Assembly (NCBI GenBank): GCA_029974835.1
Contig: JARKQN010000029.1
Span: 1-64,000, forward strand
Reading direction: 5' to 3'
DNA from: Bacteroidales bacterium
Lineage (GTDB): Bacteria > Bacteroidota > Bacteroidia > Bacteroidales > VadinHA17
DNA: 64,000 nucleotides
The position numbers were made by a program, and so were the translations under genes. The first letter of the stretch is position 1; each line of letters begins with the position of its first letter. The notes beneath the pieces are model-generated. The model made no database searches and was not told the origin of the DNA. It was given only the letters and a program-made list of their open reading frames with translations. Shown piece by piece: positions 26,382 to 35,951 of this stretch.

Positions 26382-27218
26382 TTAATATTCCCAGAGGTCG
26401 TGTTCAAAGTTGAATATCTGCATCTTGATCCTTTCTGCTTCGAACATGGCATCCTTACCGGTGGCATACTCCACAATAGCCCTGTCGTCGAACACGTTGG
26501 ACTCGCCGTAGATATAGCTTCCGAATTTCCTCATCATAAAGAGGTCGTCGAAGGAGAGCCGCTGTGAATCGTTGAACTGGTTGAATACCTCTTTCTTTGC
26601 GAGCAGGTCTCTTACCTCGTCGTAGCGAACCCAGAATGTGGGATTGCGTACCGTACGCTGTGTGGCCTGGTCGAAATAGATATAAATCGGGCAGATACCG
26701 ATTATTCTTACATCAAGCTTTGAATGCTTCTTGTCGAAGAACCATTGTTCGTAAATCAGAAGCTGCTTTATGTCGGCAGGATTTGCCTGCTGCTGGTATG
26801 TTGTATCCTTGAAAATCTGTGTGTTGATATCCTGTATCTGGGTGGTTACCAGCCTGGCACCAAGTTTAGCCTCCACATCGGCATACGTGAGGCTAACCGG
26901 GGTTGTATCAACAGCCATGGTATAATCATATGCATTAAGTCTTCCGGCTTTTATTTCATCCAGCAGGATACCCATCAGGTTTTTTCTTCCGTCGGGCATA
27001 GGTCGGAGAGGATAATACAAGGGCTGGTTGATTTTCTCGCGTAAATCAATAACCCTGTATATGAATTTTGACCATACCACATCGGCCTCCCTGAGAAATG
27101 GATAATTTATTTTCGGATTATCAGGGATGGATTTCTGGTAAATGTCTTTAAATGTCTGGGCTTTAACAGACATCCCCATGATAAGGATCAATACTCCGGC
27201 AAATATCGTTCTCTTCAT
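26382..27218 (-). CDS. gldN: Type IX secretion protein GldN/PorN
   Basis: A 278-residue periplasmic protein with a signal peptide (about 1-20, ending SVKAQ). The GldN family is seen in [51 protein letters not shown] and [27 protein letters not shown]. GldN (PorN) joins GldK in the ring attached to the outer membrane and contacts the GldM periplasmic shaft. It is the last gene of the porP-gldK-gldL-gldM-gldN unit, 18 bases after gldM, and ends just before the bidirectional terminator. Confidence 0.95.
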   Translation of the reverse strand: MKRTIFAGVLILIMGMSVKAQTFKDIYQKSIPDNPKINYPFLREADVVWSKFIYRVIDLREKINQPLYYPLRPMPDGRKNLMGILLDEIKAGRLNAYDYTMAVDTTPVSLTYADVEAKLGARLVTTQIQDINTQIFKDTTYQQQANPADIKQLLIYEQWFFDKKHSKLDVRIIGICPIYIYFDQATQRTVRNPTFWVRYDEVRDLLAKKEVFNQFNDSQRLSFDDLFMMRKFGSYIYGESNVFDDRAIVEYATGKDAMFEAERIKMQIFNFEHDLWEY

Positions 27219-27236
27219 TGTCAGTAATGAATTTTA

Positions 27237-28901
27237 CTAGTTAACTGTTATAATAATGGGAGCCAGTTCCTGAACCCTTTTATCAGGTCCGACTGCTTTA
27301 ATGTTCTCGATAAATAGTTTTCTCCCTTTTGTAAGTCCTTTTATCAGTGCTTTCTGATCGGGTGTGAGGATATTGTTTTTGCTGTCTTTGCTCACGTCAA
27401 AACCTTTTTCGGTTGTTGAAAGCCTGAACTCTGTAATATTATATCTAAGGTCAAAGTCGAAACCCTCGAGTACGGCGAAGAGTGCCTGCTGCGCTTCCAG
27501 TTCACCTTTTGCCACGGAGGGGCTTCCGGTTTTTCCGGCAAACATCGCTACCGGTTTCGGAACAGCTTTCACCCTGAACTCCATTGGTGCGAATGACTGT
27601 ACTTTACCGCTGATTTCAGCCGAAACTACAATCTGAGCCATCTGGCCTACGGCCTCCGTAGCCGGAATAACCTTCCAGTCGCCCGGGAAATTCTCGCCTT
27701 TGGTATTTTTTACCTTGCCTCTTTCGATGGTTCCGTTACGCATCGTAGCCCTTATTTTGTCGGAGCCGACACCCGGAACTGAGATGTCGATCGGGTTTTC
27801 GATTCCGGCATAAACAACGTTCATGGCTGTTGGGGATATAACCACGTTGGGAGCTCCCACAGAGTAGCTTTCCTTGAAGGGATATGAAACTGTAGTCCCG
27901 TCGGGAGCTTTAAGAGTGATAAGACCGCCCCATTCCTTCTGACCCAGTGATGTTGCACGCACCCTGTAAATTCCTCTTCCCGATTCATCGACCGGCAGCG
28001 TAGTGTAGTCGCCAACCATTTCATATTTAACAGAACCGTCAGCAGCGGGGCTTGCCCTGTAAGCACCCAATGTAATGTTAGGTGCCTGTGTTGTATCAAT
28101 GGCGGTAAGGAAGACCTCAGCCTGATATTCGTTCCCCTGCATCACGTATGTAGAGCTGGGTTTTACGATAGCGAAGATTTTGTTGAATTTGAATGAACGG
28201 GCGTCGATCTGTTCATACAGGAAGTTCAGAAGGTCGGTTTCGGCATTTCTGACATCAACCTGCATTTTGGAAAGGATGGTAATAACGGCAACAAGGGGGA
28301 GTGCCTGGAAAGTCAGGTTTTCCCATCTTTCACGTTCACCGGATTTGTTCAGTCCGTCATCGGTATTGAAAATATTCTTGAGCGACTCTTCGATTGCCAT
28401 GTTTTTACCGTTCAGGACATCTTTTATCATGTCATCCCTGTATGATGCAATCAGGGCTTTCAGGTCGTTTGCCTTACCTGCCTCGTTGGAACCTATAAGG
28501 ATTTCGGAAGGAACGTTGTTTTCATCGATTTTCTTTACTTCATCGATTAATACATCTCTTCCCACAACTGCGGGTGTATCTTCACCTTCAGCGGTTTTAA
28601 TGATCTCGATTTTGAGATCCTGCAGGTAATCGAAAAGTTCGTCGGAGCGCTGTTTTACCATATAAGCTTTGTCTCTTGCCGGTCCGGCCTTGGCCGGGTT
28701 TGTTGAGGCAGCCTTGTCGAAGGCTTCGTACATCTGGCTGTTTTTGGCAGCATAGTTGGCAAGAGTACGCGACAGCCCCCTGTCGACATTTTTAAACGCT
28801 TCCACGGCTTCCTTTGATACGTTCAGAGCAAGCATAGCAGTAAGAACCAGGTACATCATCCCGATCATTTTTTGCCGCGGTGACAGCTTCTCGTGAGCCA
28901 T
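27237..28901 (-). CDS. gldM: Type IX secretion motor protein GldM/PorM
   Basis: A 554-residue inner-membrane protein with one N-terminal helix (KMIGMMYLVLTAMLALNVS, about 11-29) and a long periplasmic region of four domains. The cytoplasmic start MAHEKLSPRQ keeps Arg9, known in this family to matter for coupling with GldL. The GldM dimer passes through the GldL pentamer and is driven by proton flow, turning proton-motive force into secretion or gliding work. The C-terminal domain (SVAKGELEAQQALFAVLEGFDFDLRYNI...) is the part that meets GldK/GldN. It lies 41 bases after gldL. Confidence 0.96.
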   Translation of the reverse strand: MAHEKLSPRQKMIGMMYLVLTAMLALNVSKEAVEAFKNVDRGLSRTLANYAAKNSQMYEAFDKAASTNPAKAGPARDKAYMVKQRSDELFDYLQDLKIEIIKTAEGEDTPAVVGRDVLIDEVKKIDENNVPSEILIGSNEAGKANDLKALIASYRDDMIKDVLNGKNMAIEESLKNIFNTDDGLNKSGERERWENLTFQALPLVAVITILSKMQVDVRNAETDLLNFLYEQIDARSFKFNKIFAIVKPSSTYVMQGNEYQAEVFLTAIDTTQAPNITLGAYRASPAADGSVKYEMVGDYTTLPVDESGRGIYRVRATSLGQKEWGGLITLKAPDGTTVSYPFKESYSVGAPNVVISPTAMNVVYAGIENPIDISVPGVGSDKIRATMRNGTIERGKVKNTKGENFPGDWKVIPATEAVGQMAQIVVSAEISGKVQSFAPMEFRVKAVPKPVAMFAGKTGSPSVAKGELEAQQALFAVLEGFDFDLRYNITEFRLSTTEKGFDVSKDSKNNILTPDQKALIKGLTKGRKLFIENIKAVGPDKRVQELAPIIITVN

Positions 28902-28942
28902 TTTTCAGATAGTTTAGTTAGTTAATGAAAATGATTCAACGC

Positions 28943-29827
28943 TTATTTCACGTTCATGGCAGCCAGCATGTTACCGTAAACGCTGTTAAGGGCTGTCAGG
29001 TTTTCGTTCAGTTTTGTTATCTGTTCCCGGTATTTTTTAGTGTCATCTGCCGAATCGGTCAGGTTTTTGACCAATCCCTGGAGTCCCTTATAGAGAGAGT
29101 CAGACTCTTTAACATGGTCATTTGCACCTTTAAGCTGCATTTCATACACTGTGTTGAGAGCTGAAAGGTTTTTATTGAGCGATTCAAGCTGCTGCTGGTA
29201 TGATTTGCCTCCCATCTCAATAACAGAGAGTGAGTCAGCTATGTTTTTATAGTTCGATCCGGTTTCATTGATAATATTTGCAGTGGCCTTGTACGATTCG
29301 GCCAGTTTGCCGAGGGAATCATCTGCAACCTTTATTGTTTCCATGTACTTTGATGAGGCTGCCGACACATCGACCATTGCGTTCATATTGGCGGTTGCTT
29401 CCCCGATTTTCTTAAGGCCAACGCCAAGCTTCTGAAACAGGTCAGGCGTGATCTCAGCCTTCTCGAGCATTTCATCAAATTTTGCAAGGGCTGCAGATCC
29501 TGCACCGCCTCCGGCTGCGACTCCCATCTTCTGGAAATAGGGATCATGATGTTTGCCTCCTGCGGGGAGTTCAGCTCCCTCTTCGGGGATTCCTGCCAGT
29601 TCGGGATAGACAAGCGACCAGTCTATTTCCTCATGAAGGGGCTCAAATGCCGAGAAGAAGAAGATAATTGATTCTGTGCAGAGACCTATTGTAAGCATGG
29701 TTCCTGCAAATGGCCAGTGCTGGATTTTGAATAGAGCACCGATAATAACAACGGAAGCACCTAAACCATAAAGTTTTGCGATGAAATTCTTCCATCCACT
29801 GCTTTGTACTAATTCTGCTAGGCTCAT
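28943..29827 (-). CDS. gldL: Type IX secretion motor protein GldL/PorL
   Basis: A 294-residue protein with two N-terminal helices (about 16-33 and 41-62) joined by a short KIQHWPFAG turn, and a cytoplasmic coiled-coil-rich tail. Lys34, Glu52 (inside helix 2) and Glu62 match the charged residues that define the proton path in GldL. The tail has heptad-like repeats around SYQQQLESLNKNLSALNTVYE and ITKLNENLTALNSVYGNM, which look like an internal duplication. It forms the pentameric stator around GldM. It is the gene after gldK. Confidence 0.96.
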   Translation of the reverse strand: MSLAELVQSSGWKNFIAKLYGLGASVVIIGALFKIQHWPFAGTMLTIGLCTESIIFFFSAFEPLHEEIDWSLVYPELAGIPEEGAELPAGGKHHDPYFQKMGVAAGGGAGSAALAKFDEMLEKAEITPDLFQKLGVGLKKIGEATANMNAMVDVSAASSKYMETIKVADDSLGKLAESYKATANIINETGSNYKNIADSLSVIEMGGKSYQQQLESLNKNLSALNTVYEMQLKGANDHVKESDSLYKGLQGLVKNLTDSADDTKKYREQITKLNENLTALNSVYGNMLAAMNVK

Positions 29828-29858
29828 ATACCTGATTTTTAGGGTTATTTTATTCTTT

Positions 29859-31202
29859 TTATTTTACTCCAATATATGATCTTACGTTACGGAAACCCAC
29901 ATATGGTTTTGTGGAATCCTGGTATTCATAATCCCTCGAACTTGTCTGAAGGAAGTATGCTATATCTTTCCAGGAGCCTCCGCGGATTACCTTGCGTTTC
30001 ATAACCGGGGGATCCTGGGGTTTGGCGTTATACTCGTAATTGGGATTAAGATCGTGGGTGAAGATGTATGCACTCGGGTGGTAGGCTGTCTGGGTCCATT
30101 CTGCCACATTGCCCGACATATCGTAAAGACCGTATTCATTTGGTTCATAAGAACCAACCTTTGCAGCGTAAACGGAACCATCGTCGACATAGTTGCCGCG
30201 GAGGGGTTTGAAGTTTGCCAGGAAGCAGCCCTTGTAGTTTCTGGTGTAAGGACCGCCCCACGGGTACATTGAAAGGTCAAGTCCGCCCCTTGCTGCGTAT
30301 TCCCATTCGGTTTCGGTTGGCAGACGGTATGCCTGTACATCGGGGATTCCGTTTTTGCGCAGAGCGGTATTCATAAAGTCGGTCCGCCATACGCTGAAGG
30401 CCCTTGCCTGCACCCATGATACTCCGACAACAGGATAGTCGTCGAAGGAGGGATGCCAGAAATATATTGAAGCCTGGGGGTCGTTGAGTGAATAGGTGAA
30501 ATCCCTTATCCAGCAGAGGGTGTCGGGATAAACATTTACAATCTCACGGATAATGAATGCCGAGCGGTCGTTTACGGGTGAGCTTACTCCTTCTATATTA
30601 AATGCCTCTCCGACATATTTTCCTGTTCCGGCCTTGTAATCCTGCACATAGGGCACTCTTGCAGCCTGCTTGTAATCGACCCAGTAAAATGAGTAGTTGA
30701 GTTTTCTCGTGTCAATTTCCTTCTTTGCATTAAATCTTTCCTGGGGAGGGTAATACATTTCCTCCATTATTGCCTGTACCTGTTCATCGCGGTTGTCAAT
30801 CTTTTCGTCCCAGTTAAGAACTTTGGGTTCAATTACATTTCCTTCCTTGTCGGTCATGTAATAATTGCGGCCTTCAATGCCGGCTTCCCCGAGCTTGGTG
30901 CGAAGTATTGAATCGCGAACGTAATAAACGAACTGACGGTATTTGTTATTTGTAATTTCTGTCTGGTCCATCCAGAATGCCTCAACGGTGACCGTCTTCG
31001 ACAATGAATTCACAGCGTGAATGGCGTCTTCATCACTCGGCCCCATTACAAAACTTCCGGCGGGGATGAAGGCCATCTGATAAGGTTCCGGCTCAAAGAA
31101 CTTCTTCCTTCCCATAACACCGGTTAGCTCTCCGGAGCCTGATGAACCGCAACTGTTAAGTAAGATGATCAGGATCAGACCGAAAAAAATCGCTTTTTTC
31201 AT
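29859..31202 (-). CDS. gldK: Type IX secretion lipoprotein GldK/PorK
   Basis: A 447-residue outer-membrane lipoprotein with lipobox ILLNSC (Cys18) and a formylglycine-generating-enzyme (SUMF1/FGE) fold from about residue 45 to the end: MAFIPAGSFVMGPSDED, VEAFWMDQTEITNNKYRQF, YRLPTETEWEYAARGG, YDMSGNVAEWTQTAY, RKVIRGGSWKDIAYFLQ, VGFRNVR. GldK forms the periplasmic ring with GldN. Its place directly before gldL-gldM-gldN separates it from the related GldJ. porP lies 49 bases upstream. Confidence 0.95.
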   Translation of the reverse strand: MKKAIFFGLILIILLNSCGSSGSGELTGVMGRKKFFEPEPYQMAFIPAGSFVMGPSDEDAIHAVNSLSKTVTVEAFWMDQTEITNNKYRQFVYYVRDSILRTKLGEAGIEGRNYYMTDKEGNVIEPKVLNWDEKIDNRDEQVQAIMEEMYYPPQERFNAKKEIDTRKLNYSFYWVDYKQAARVPYVQDYKAGTGKYVGEAFNIEGVSSPVNDRSAFIIREIVNVYPDTLCWIRDFTYSLNDPQASIYFWHPSFDDYPVVGVSWVQARAFSVWRTDFMNTALRKNGIPDVQAYRLPTETEWEYAARGGLDLSMYPWGGPYTRNYKGCFLANFKPLRGNYVDDGSVYAAKVGSYEPNEYGLYDMSGNVAEWTQTAYHPSAYIFTHDLNPNYEYNAKPQDPPVMKRKVIRGGSWKDIAYFLQTSSRDYEYQDSTKPYVGFRNVRSYIGVK

Positions 31203-31251
31203 AATTCACCTAAGATTTAAGAATGCAAGTAAGTAAATTTTTATTAAATAA

Positions 31252-32196
31252 TTACAAAAATCTAATACTTTTATATTTCACAGGGCTTTTCCCTAAACTG
31301 AAATCAAAACAGTAATTAACCATAAATTCATGTGATCCGCTTGAATTTTTGCGGATGTCGGAAAGGATAAAGTCATAGGAATATCCTATCCTGATGCCAT
31401 TGTAAAGTTCAGCTCCAATCATTCCTGTCAGTGCATCTCCGGCTCTGTAGGAAACGCCGCCCCAAACTTTTTTATTGTACCTTACAAGAGAATTAACCGT
31501 GAACTGCACTACACGCCCGTCGCTGAAAGCAAATACCGATGGCTGCAGTTCAAAAGCAGGATTCCCCATCTGAAGGTTGTAACCTGCCACGGCATAGTAG
31601 TGCCTGCTCATATAGGGACGTCCTTTTGTAAATTTAAATTCCGGCTGGTTTATGTGCAGAACCGACAGGCCGGCATAATATTTAACGGTTGAATAGAAGG
31701 CTCCCAGGCCTGCATCGAGAGCGATATGGCTCTCCTTGCTCTCAGGTATGAGAGGATCGCCCGAGGGAGGTGTATGCGCATCTCCTGATGGTATCTGCCA
31801 GGATGGGTTCAGCGACTTGTTCAGCATACCCAGCATTATACCGACACCCAGCTTCCCGCTTCCCAGATCAATATGATAGGAATATGTTCCGCCAAGCCTG
31901 ATATCAGAATCAAAACCGGTTTTGTCGTTGTCGACTATCAGGCCCACTCCTCCGGGTGATTTAAAAAGCCTTAAGGGGGCATTGACAGTGAAAAGGGTTG
32001 TGACGGGAGCACCCTTGAATCCCATCCATTGCTGCCGGAGCAGCGCGGTGGCGCAAACCATGCCGGAGATACCGCTGGAGCCGGGATTAAAATAATGAAG
32101 ATTAAACATATACTGGCTGGAAAGAGGATCCTGCTGGCCAAAGATGAACCCTGGCCGTAAAAAAAACAACAGTAGCAATACTGACAGTTTCCTCAT
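31252..32196 (-). CDS. porP: PorP/SprF-family outer-membrane protein
   Basis: A 314-residue protein with a signal peptide (MRKLSVLLLLFFLRPGFIFGQ). The mature start QDPLSSQYMFNLHYFNPGSSG is the PorP/SprF hallmark, followed by beta-barrel strands. Members bind PorE-type anchors or export specific adhesins; the copy in front of gldK is usually the T9SS core PorP. The frame opens at 32310, but the signal peptide starts at ATG 32196 and a TACATTTG box lies at 32256-32263, so the shorter form is used. Confidence 0.92.
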   Translation of the reverse strand: MRKLSVLLLLFFLRPGFIFGQQDPLSSQYMFNLHYFNPGSSGISGMVCATALLRQQWMGFKGAPVTTLFTVNAPLRLFKSPGGVGLIVDNDKTGFDSDIRLGGTYSYHIDLGSGKLGVGIMLGMLNKSLNPSWQIPSGDAHTPPSGDPLIPESKESHIALDAGLGAFYSTVKYYAGLSVLHINQPEFKFTKGRPYMSRHYYAVAGYNLQMGNPAFELQPSVFAFSDGRVVQFTVNSLVRYNKKVWGGVSYRAGDALTGMIGAELYNGIRIGYSYDFILSDIRKNSSGSHEFMVNYCFDFSLGKSPVKYKSIRFL

Positions 32197-32255
32197 TCCG
32201 GTAATTATCTGTTTGCGGTAGAAGCAGTAAAATAAATAAAAATATGGAAAGGTTC

Positions 32256-32289
32256 CAAATGTAAAAAATTTTATTTGCCGCTTACCAAA
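32256..32289 (-). promoter_or_regulatory. Promoter of the porP-gldKLMN operon
   Basis: TTTG (32286-32289, minus), then 22 bases, then TACATTTG (32256-32263). The -7 box is a perfect TAnnTTTG; the spacing is one base longer than the usual 19-21. Transcription would start near 32250, giving a leader of about 55 bases before ATG 32196. Confidence 0.5.
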
Positions 32290-32363
32290 AATCTTTTGAT
32301 AAGCATACATAAAAAACGTGACAAACTATAAAATATTGATGATAAATGAAAGAAAATTAATGG

Positions 32364-33533
32364 TCAGAAACTGAATTTCTCAACAGCCCTGAACCACCTT
32401 TCGGGTATTTCATTTTTGTTGGCGAGGAGATAATCCTCGTGTGAACATGAAGCATACTTTATCGTTCCTTTCGGGGTATGGATTTCCATCCACCATCTGT
32501 CGGTAATATTGCTTCTTACAAAAATCATGTCGTCTTCCATGTCGGCAACATGCACATGATAGCGCGTAAAGCGACCGCTTGTCTGGTCATCAAGGAAATC
32601 AGCCTCATTCTGTTTTTGTCCGGCTCCTTCGATGAAAAACCAGATTATCTGTGCTGCAAGATCAGAAGTCTGAAAATTGTTGTCGAGGTCGGGATTAACT
32701 TCAAAGATTCCAAAGATTTTCAGAGAGTCGGAGATGCCTGCATAGCGGGATAAAAGGCATATCTCCTCTCCGTAGAAACCGTTCGGTGAAGTGAATCTGG
32801 TGCCCGGTGCATCCGATTGCCTGACGGCGGCTATATCAAAAAGCACAGCATCCGAATCGCGCATCAGGGGCTCCGTCAGATGAAGGGCCTGCCTTGCATC
32901 CCCGATTCTTACCAGTTCGGCTTTGCGCTTCAGAAGACGGTTTACCGACTGGTAATCGTTCAGGTACGTCTGGTAGCCTATATTTACAAAATGCCCGATG
33001 GCACTTTTATTCCCGTAAATAATCCTGTTCAGGTAATTGCGGGAGTCTGTTTCTTCCCTGTTAGGAGTGAAATCAATTCTTGAATCGACACAGGCAAGCG
33101 TATATCTGTGTCCCAGCTCACTGAAGCACCTGTCAACTGCCAGCGACAATGCACTGCTGCCTCCGATGATCACCGGGATCGTACCTGCCTTTACCAGGTG
33201 GTACATTACATAGGCCAGCCCTGAAACGGTATCTTCGAATGTCACCCCGGTCCTGATGTTCCCGAGGTCGGCAGCTTTGGTTTTCCCGGGTACCCTGGCA
33301 AGCATATAAAGCCGTTTGCGTATTATGTCTGGTCCTTTACTGCATCCTCTGTTGAGCGAGTTGCGGTCGTCGGGTACACCTATAAGGGCTATTTTATATT
33401 TCCATGGTTCCTTAACGGGGTTACTTTCGGTACTTATAGACAGGTTATGAGAGAAACCTGCAGGACCTTCGAGATCTTCAAATTCCGGTTTTTCAATGGA
33501 TACCGGCTCGAGGTAATCGTTCAGGTCCGTCAT
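32364..33533 (-). CDS. Degenerate arginase/formimidoylglutamase-fold protein
   Basis: A 389-residue protein with the ureohydrolase (arginase/agmatinase/HutG) fold but damaged metal sites. Arginases bind two Mn ions through GGDHS, DAHxD and SxDxD. Here these read GGSSA (124-128, His replaced by Ser127), DSRID (150-154, His replaced by Arg152) and DIA (233-235, second Asp replaced by Ala235). Three of six ligands are thus lost, so hydrolysis of a guanidino or formimino substrate is unlikely. It lies 5 bases after topA and directly upstream of the T9SS operon. It has an extra N-terminal part (1-45) and a C-terminal part (about 310-389, RYHVHVADMEDDMIFVRSNITDRWWMEI). It may act as a binding or scaffold protein; function unknown. 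Confidence 0.8.
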   Translation of the reverse strand: MTDLNDYLEPVSIEKPEFEDLEGPAGFSHNLSISTESNPVKEPWKYKIALIGVPDDRNSLNRGCSKGPDIIRKRLYMLARVPGKTKAADLGNIRTGVTFEDTVSGLAYVMYHLVKAGTIPVIIGGSSALSLAVDRCFSELGHRYTLACVDSRIDFTPNREETDSRNYLNRIIYGNKSAIGHFVNIGYQTYLNDYQSVNRLLKRKAELVRIGDARQALHLTEPLMRDSDAVLFDIAAVRQSDAPGTRFTSPNGFYGEEICLLSRYAGISDSLKIFGIFEVNPDLDNNFQTSDLAAQIIWFFIEGAGQKQNEADFLDDQTSGRFTRYHVHVADMEDDMIFVRSNITDRWWMEIHTPKGTIKYASCSHEDYLLANKNEIPERWFRAVEKFSF

Positions 33534-33538
33534 GGCAG

Positions 33539-35830
33539 CTATTTTTTGGTTTTCTTCTCTATAATTTCAAGACACTCGTCCTTTGAGATTTCCGCAGGAT
33601 CTGTACCTTTAGGAATGCGGTAATTGTTACCTTCGTATGCAATGTAGGGGCCGTAACGGCCGTTAAGTACTTTTATCTCGCCGAATTCCTTTATCACTTT
33701 CTGTTTTTCGGAATTATCCTTTTCATTCATCAGCTCGATTGCCCTTTCAATGGTGACGGTGTATGGATCGTCAACGTTCCTTTTCAGGGAATAAAACCTG
33801 TTCCGGTATCTTATATAGGGGCCGAATTTGCCTATTCCGGCCACGACCTCATCACCGTCGTGAACTCCGAGCACCCTTGGAAGCTCAAAGAGCTTCAGAG
33901 CCTCTTCGAGAGTAATTGTTTCAATCAGCTGGTTTTTCTGAAGGCTGGCAAACCTGGGTTTTTTTCCTTCGGCGGCTTCCCCTATCTGGGCCACCGGGCC
34001 GAAACGTCCCATCCTTACGGTAACGGGTTCTCCGGTAACAGGATGGCTGCCAAGCATCCTGACAGCAGTCTGCCTCGATTTCTTCTCGAGAGTCTTTTCA
34101 ACCGTTTTGTGAAACGAACCGTAAAAATCATGCAGCATTTTAACCCACGGCAGGTTTCCTGCGGCTATCAGGTCGAACTGTTCCTCCACTTCGGCAGTAA
34201 AATTGTAATCAACAATCTCCGAAAAGTTCTCCATTAGAAAGTCATTGACAATCATCCCTATGTCCTTCGGGAAAAGTTTTGATTTCTCCTTGCCGGTTGT
34301 TTCGGTCTTCGACGATGTTGCAATTTTACCTTCGGAAAGTTCAATAACAGATATTTTTCTTTTTTCGCCCGGCCTGTCTTCTCTTGTTACATATCCGCGT
34401 GCCTGTATAGTGGAAATTATTGGTGCATAGGTTGATGGCCGGCCTATTCCGAGCTCTTCCAGTTTCTTTACCAGACTTGCTTCCGTATACCTTGGGGGAG
34501 GTGTTGTGTATTTTTCCGTTGCGGTAATCCTGTTGTAATAGAGCTTCATTCCTGTTTTAAGAGGAGGAATGATATCTTTTTCATCGTCCCCGTTTTCGGT
34601 GTCGGGAGACTCACTGTAAAGTTTCAGGAATCCGTCGAAGAGGATCACTTCACCTGTGGCGTTGAAGCCTGAAGGGGAGTTGCTCATTCCGATGGAAACG
34701 TTCGTGCGTTCAATTTTTGCATCGGCCATCTGTGACGCCATGGTCCTTTTCCATATAAGCTCATACAGCTTTTTCTCGGCCTGTGTTCCTGTAATTGTCT
34801 TTTTCTCGGGGTAAGCGGGCCTGATTGCCTCGTGAGCCTCCTGTGCTCCCTTTGAGGTGGCTTTGAATTGCCTTGTTTTGGAATATTCTTCGCCGAATTC
34901 TTCCACAATTACATCTCTTGCTTTTGCAATTGCCAGTTTTGAGAGGCTTGTTGAGTCGGTTCGCATGTAGGTAATCTTTCCTTCCTCGTAGAGCTTCTGT
35001 GCCACTGACATTGTCTGGTTGACAGAAAAACCAAGTTTACGGTAGGCTTCCTGCTGGAGTGTTGATGTTGTGAAGGGTGGAGCGGGCGAACGGGTCCCTG
35101 GTTTTACTGTTATATTATTAACAGTGAATTCAGCCTCCCTGCACAACTCCAGGAATCCGGTTGCCTCCTTTAGGCCGGGGAATTTTCCGGCAGCATCAGC
35201 TTTCAGATGTCTGCCTGCCTTATCTCCCTGACCGACGCTGAAGATTCCGGAGATCCTGAAGGATGATTCGGGTTTGAAGGCAATGATTTCCCTTTCGCGT
35301 TCAACGATAAGCCTTACCGCAACCGACTGGACCCTTCCTGCGGAGAGGGAGGGTTGCACTTTTTTCCAGAGTACCGGAGATATCTCAAATCCGACAAGTC
35401 TGTCGAGTACTCTTCTTGCCTGCTGGGCGTTAACAAGATTCATATCGACAGTACGGGGCGATTTTACAGCCTCTTCTATTGCGGATTTTGTTATTTCATG
35501 GAAAACGATTCTTCTGGTTTTCTGAGGGTCAAGATTCAACACCTCAATCAGATGCCAGGCAATGGCTTCTCCTTCGCGGTCTTCATCAGAGGCGATCCAG
35601 ATTGTTTTAGCCTCAGAGGCTGCTTTTCGCAGTTCGGCCACTGCCTTTGTCTTCTCCTTTGGTATCTCATAAAGAGGCCTGAAGCCCGCTTCAATATCAA
35701 TCCCAAGGTTCTTTTTAGTGAGATCCCTGATGTGCCCGAAGCTCGATATCACCCTGAAATCCTTGCCGAGGAATTTTTCAATTGTTCTGGCTTTTGCAGG
35801 AGATTCAACAATTACCAGGTTTTCAGTCAT
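33539..35830 (-). CDS. topA: DNA topoisomerase I
   Basis: A 763-residue type IA topoisomerase that relaxes negative supercoils. The TOPRIM domain starts LVIVESPAKARTIEKFLG and carries DEDREGE (82-88). The active-site tyrosine is Tyr288 in YMRTDSTSLS, and GIGRPSTYAPIISTIQARGYV closes the core. Instead of C-terminal zinc fingers it has three glycine-rich repeats (GRFGPVAQIGE, GKFGPYIRYRN, GRYGPYIAYEG), common in Bacteroidota. The pseudo-arginase gene follows after 5 bases. Confidence 0.97.
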   Translation of the reverse strand: MTENLVIVESPAKARTIEKFLGKDFRVISSFGHIRDLTKKNLGIDIEAGFRPLYEIPKEKTKAVAELRKAASEAKTIWIASDEDREGEAIAWHLIEVLNLDPQKTRRIVFHEITKSAIEEAVKSPRTVDMNLVNAQQARRVLDRLVGFEISPVLWKKVQPSLSAGRVQSVAVRLIVEREREIIAFKPESSFRISGIFSVGQGDKAGRHLKADAAGKFPGLKEATGFLELCREAEFTVNNITVKPGTRSPAPPFTTSTLQQEAYRKLGFSVNQTMSVAQKLYEEGKITYMRTDSTSLSKLAIAKARDVIVEEFGEEYSKTRQFKATSKGAQEAHEAIRPAYPEKKTITGTQAEKKLYELIWKRTMASQMADAKIERTNVSIGMSNSPSGFNATGEVILFDGFLKLYSESPDTENGDDEKDIIPPLKTGMKLYYNRITATEKYTTPPPRYTEASLVKKLEELGIGRPSTYAPIISTIQARGYVTREDRPGEKRKISVIELSEGKIATSSKTETTGKEKSKLFPKDIGMIVNDFLMENFSEIVDYNFTAEVEEQFDLIAAGNLPWVKMLHDFYGSFHKTVEKTLEKKSRQTAVRMLGSHPVTGEPVTVRMGRFGPVAQIGEAAEGKKPRFASLQKNQLIETITLEEALKLFELPRVLGVHDGDEVVAGIGKFGPYIRYRNRFYSLKRNVDDPYTVTIERAIELMNEKDNSEKQKVIKEFGEIKVLNGRYGPYIAYEGNNYRIPKGTDPAEISKDECLEIIEKKTKK

Positions 35831-35862
35831 TGATCAGCATTTTATTCCGTTGTTAGACGGCA

Positions 35863-35894
35863 CAAAGTAAATCATTTAGATACCAAACTTCAAA
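35863..35894 (-). promoter_or_regulatory. Promoter of topA
   Basis: On the minus strand TTTG (35891-35894), a 20-base spacer and TTACTTTG (35863-35870), one mismatch from TAnnTTTG. It would start transcription about 25 bases before ATG 35830. Confidence 0.45.
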
Positions 35895-35923
35895 ATTTAC
35901 GGTTAACTTTCTTTATTTATTGC

Positions 35924-35931
35924 TATTTTTG
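35924..35931 (+). promoter_or_regulatory. -7 promoter box of the PBP1A gene
   Basis: TATTTTTG matches TAnnTTTG, about 20 bases before ATG 35952. No clear -33 element. It lies back to back with the topA promoter in a 121-base divergent gap. Confidence 0.4.
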
Positions 35932-35951
35932 GCGCAAACTGCAAAATTCAC

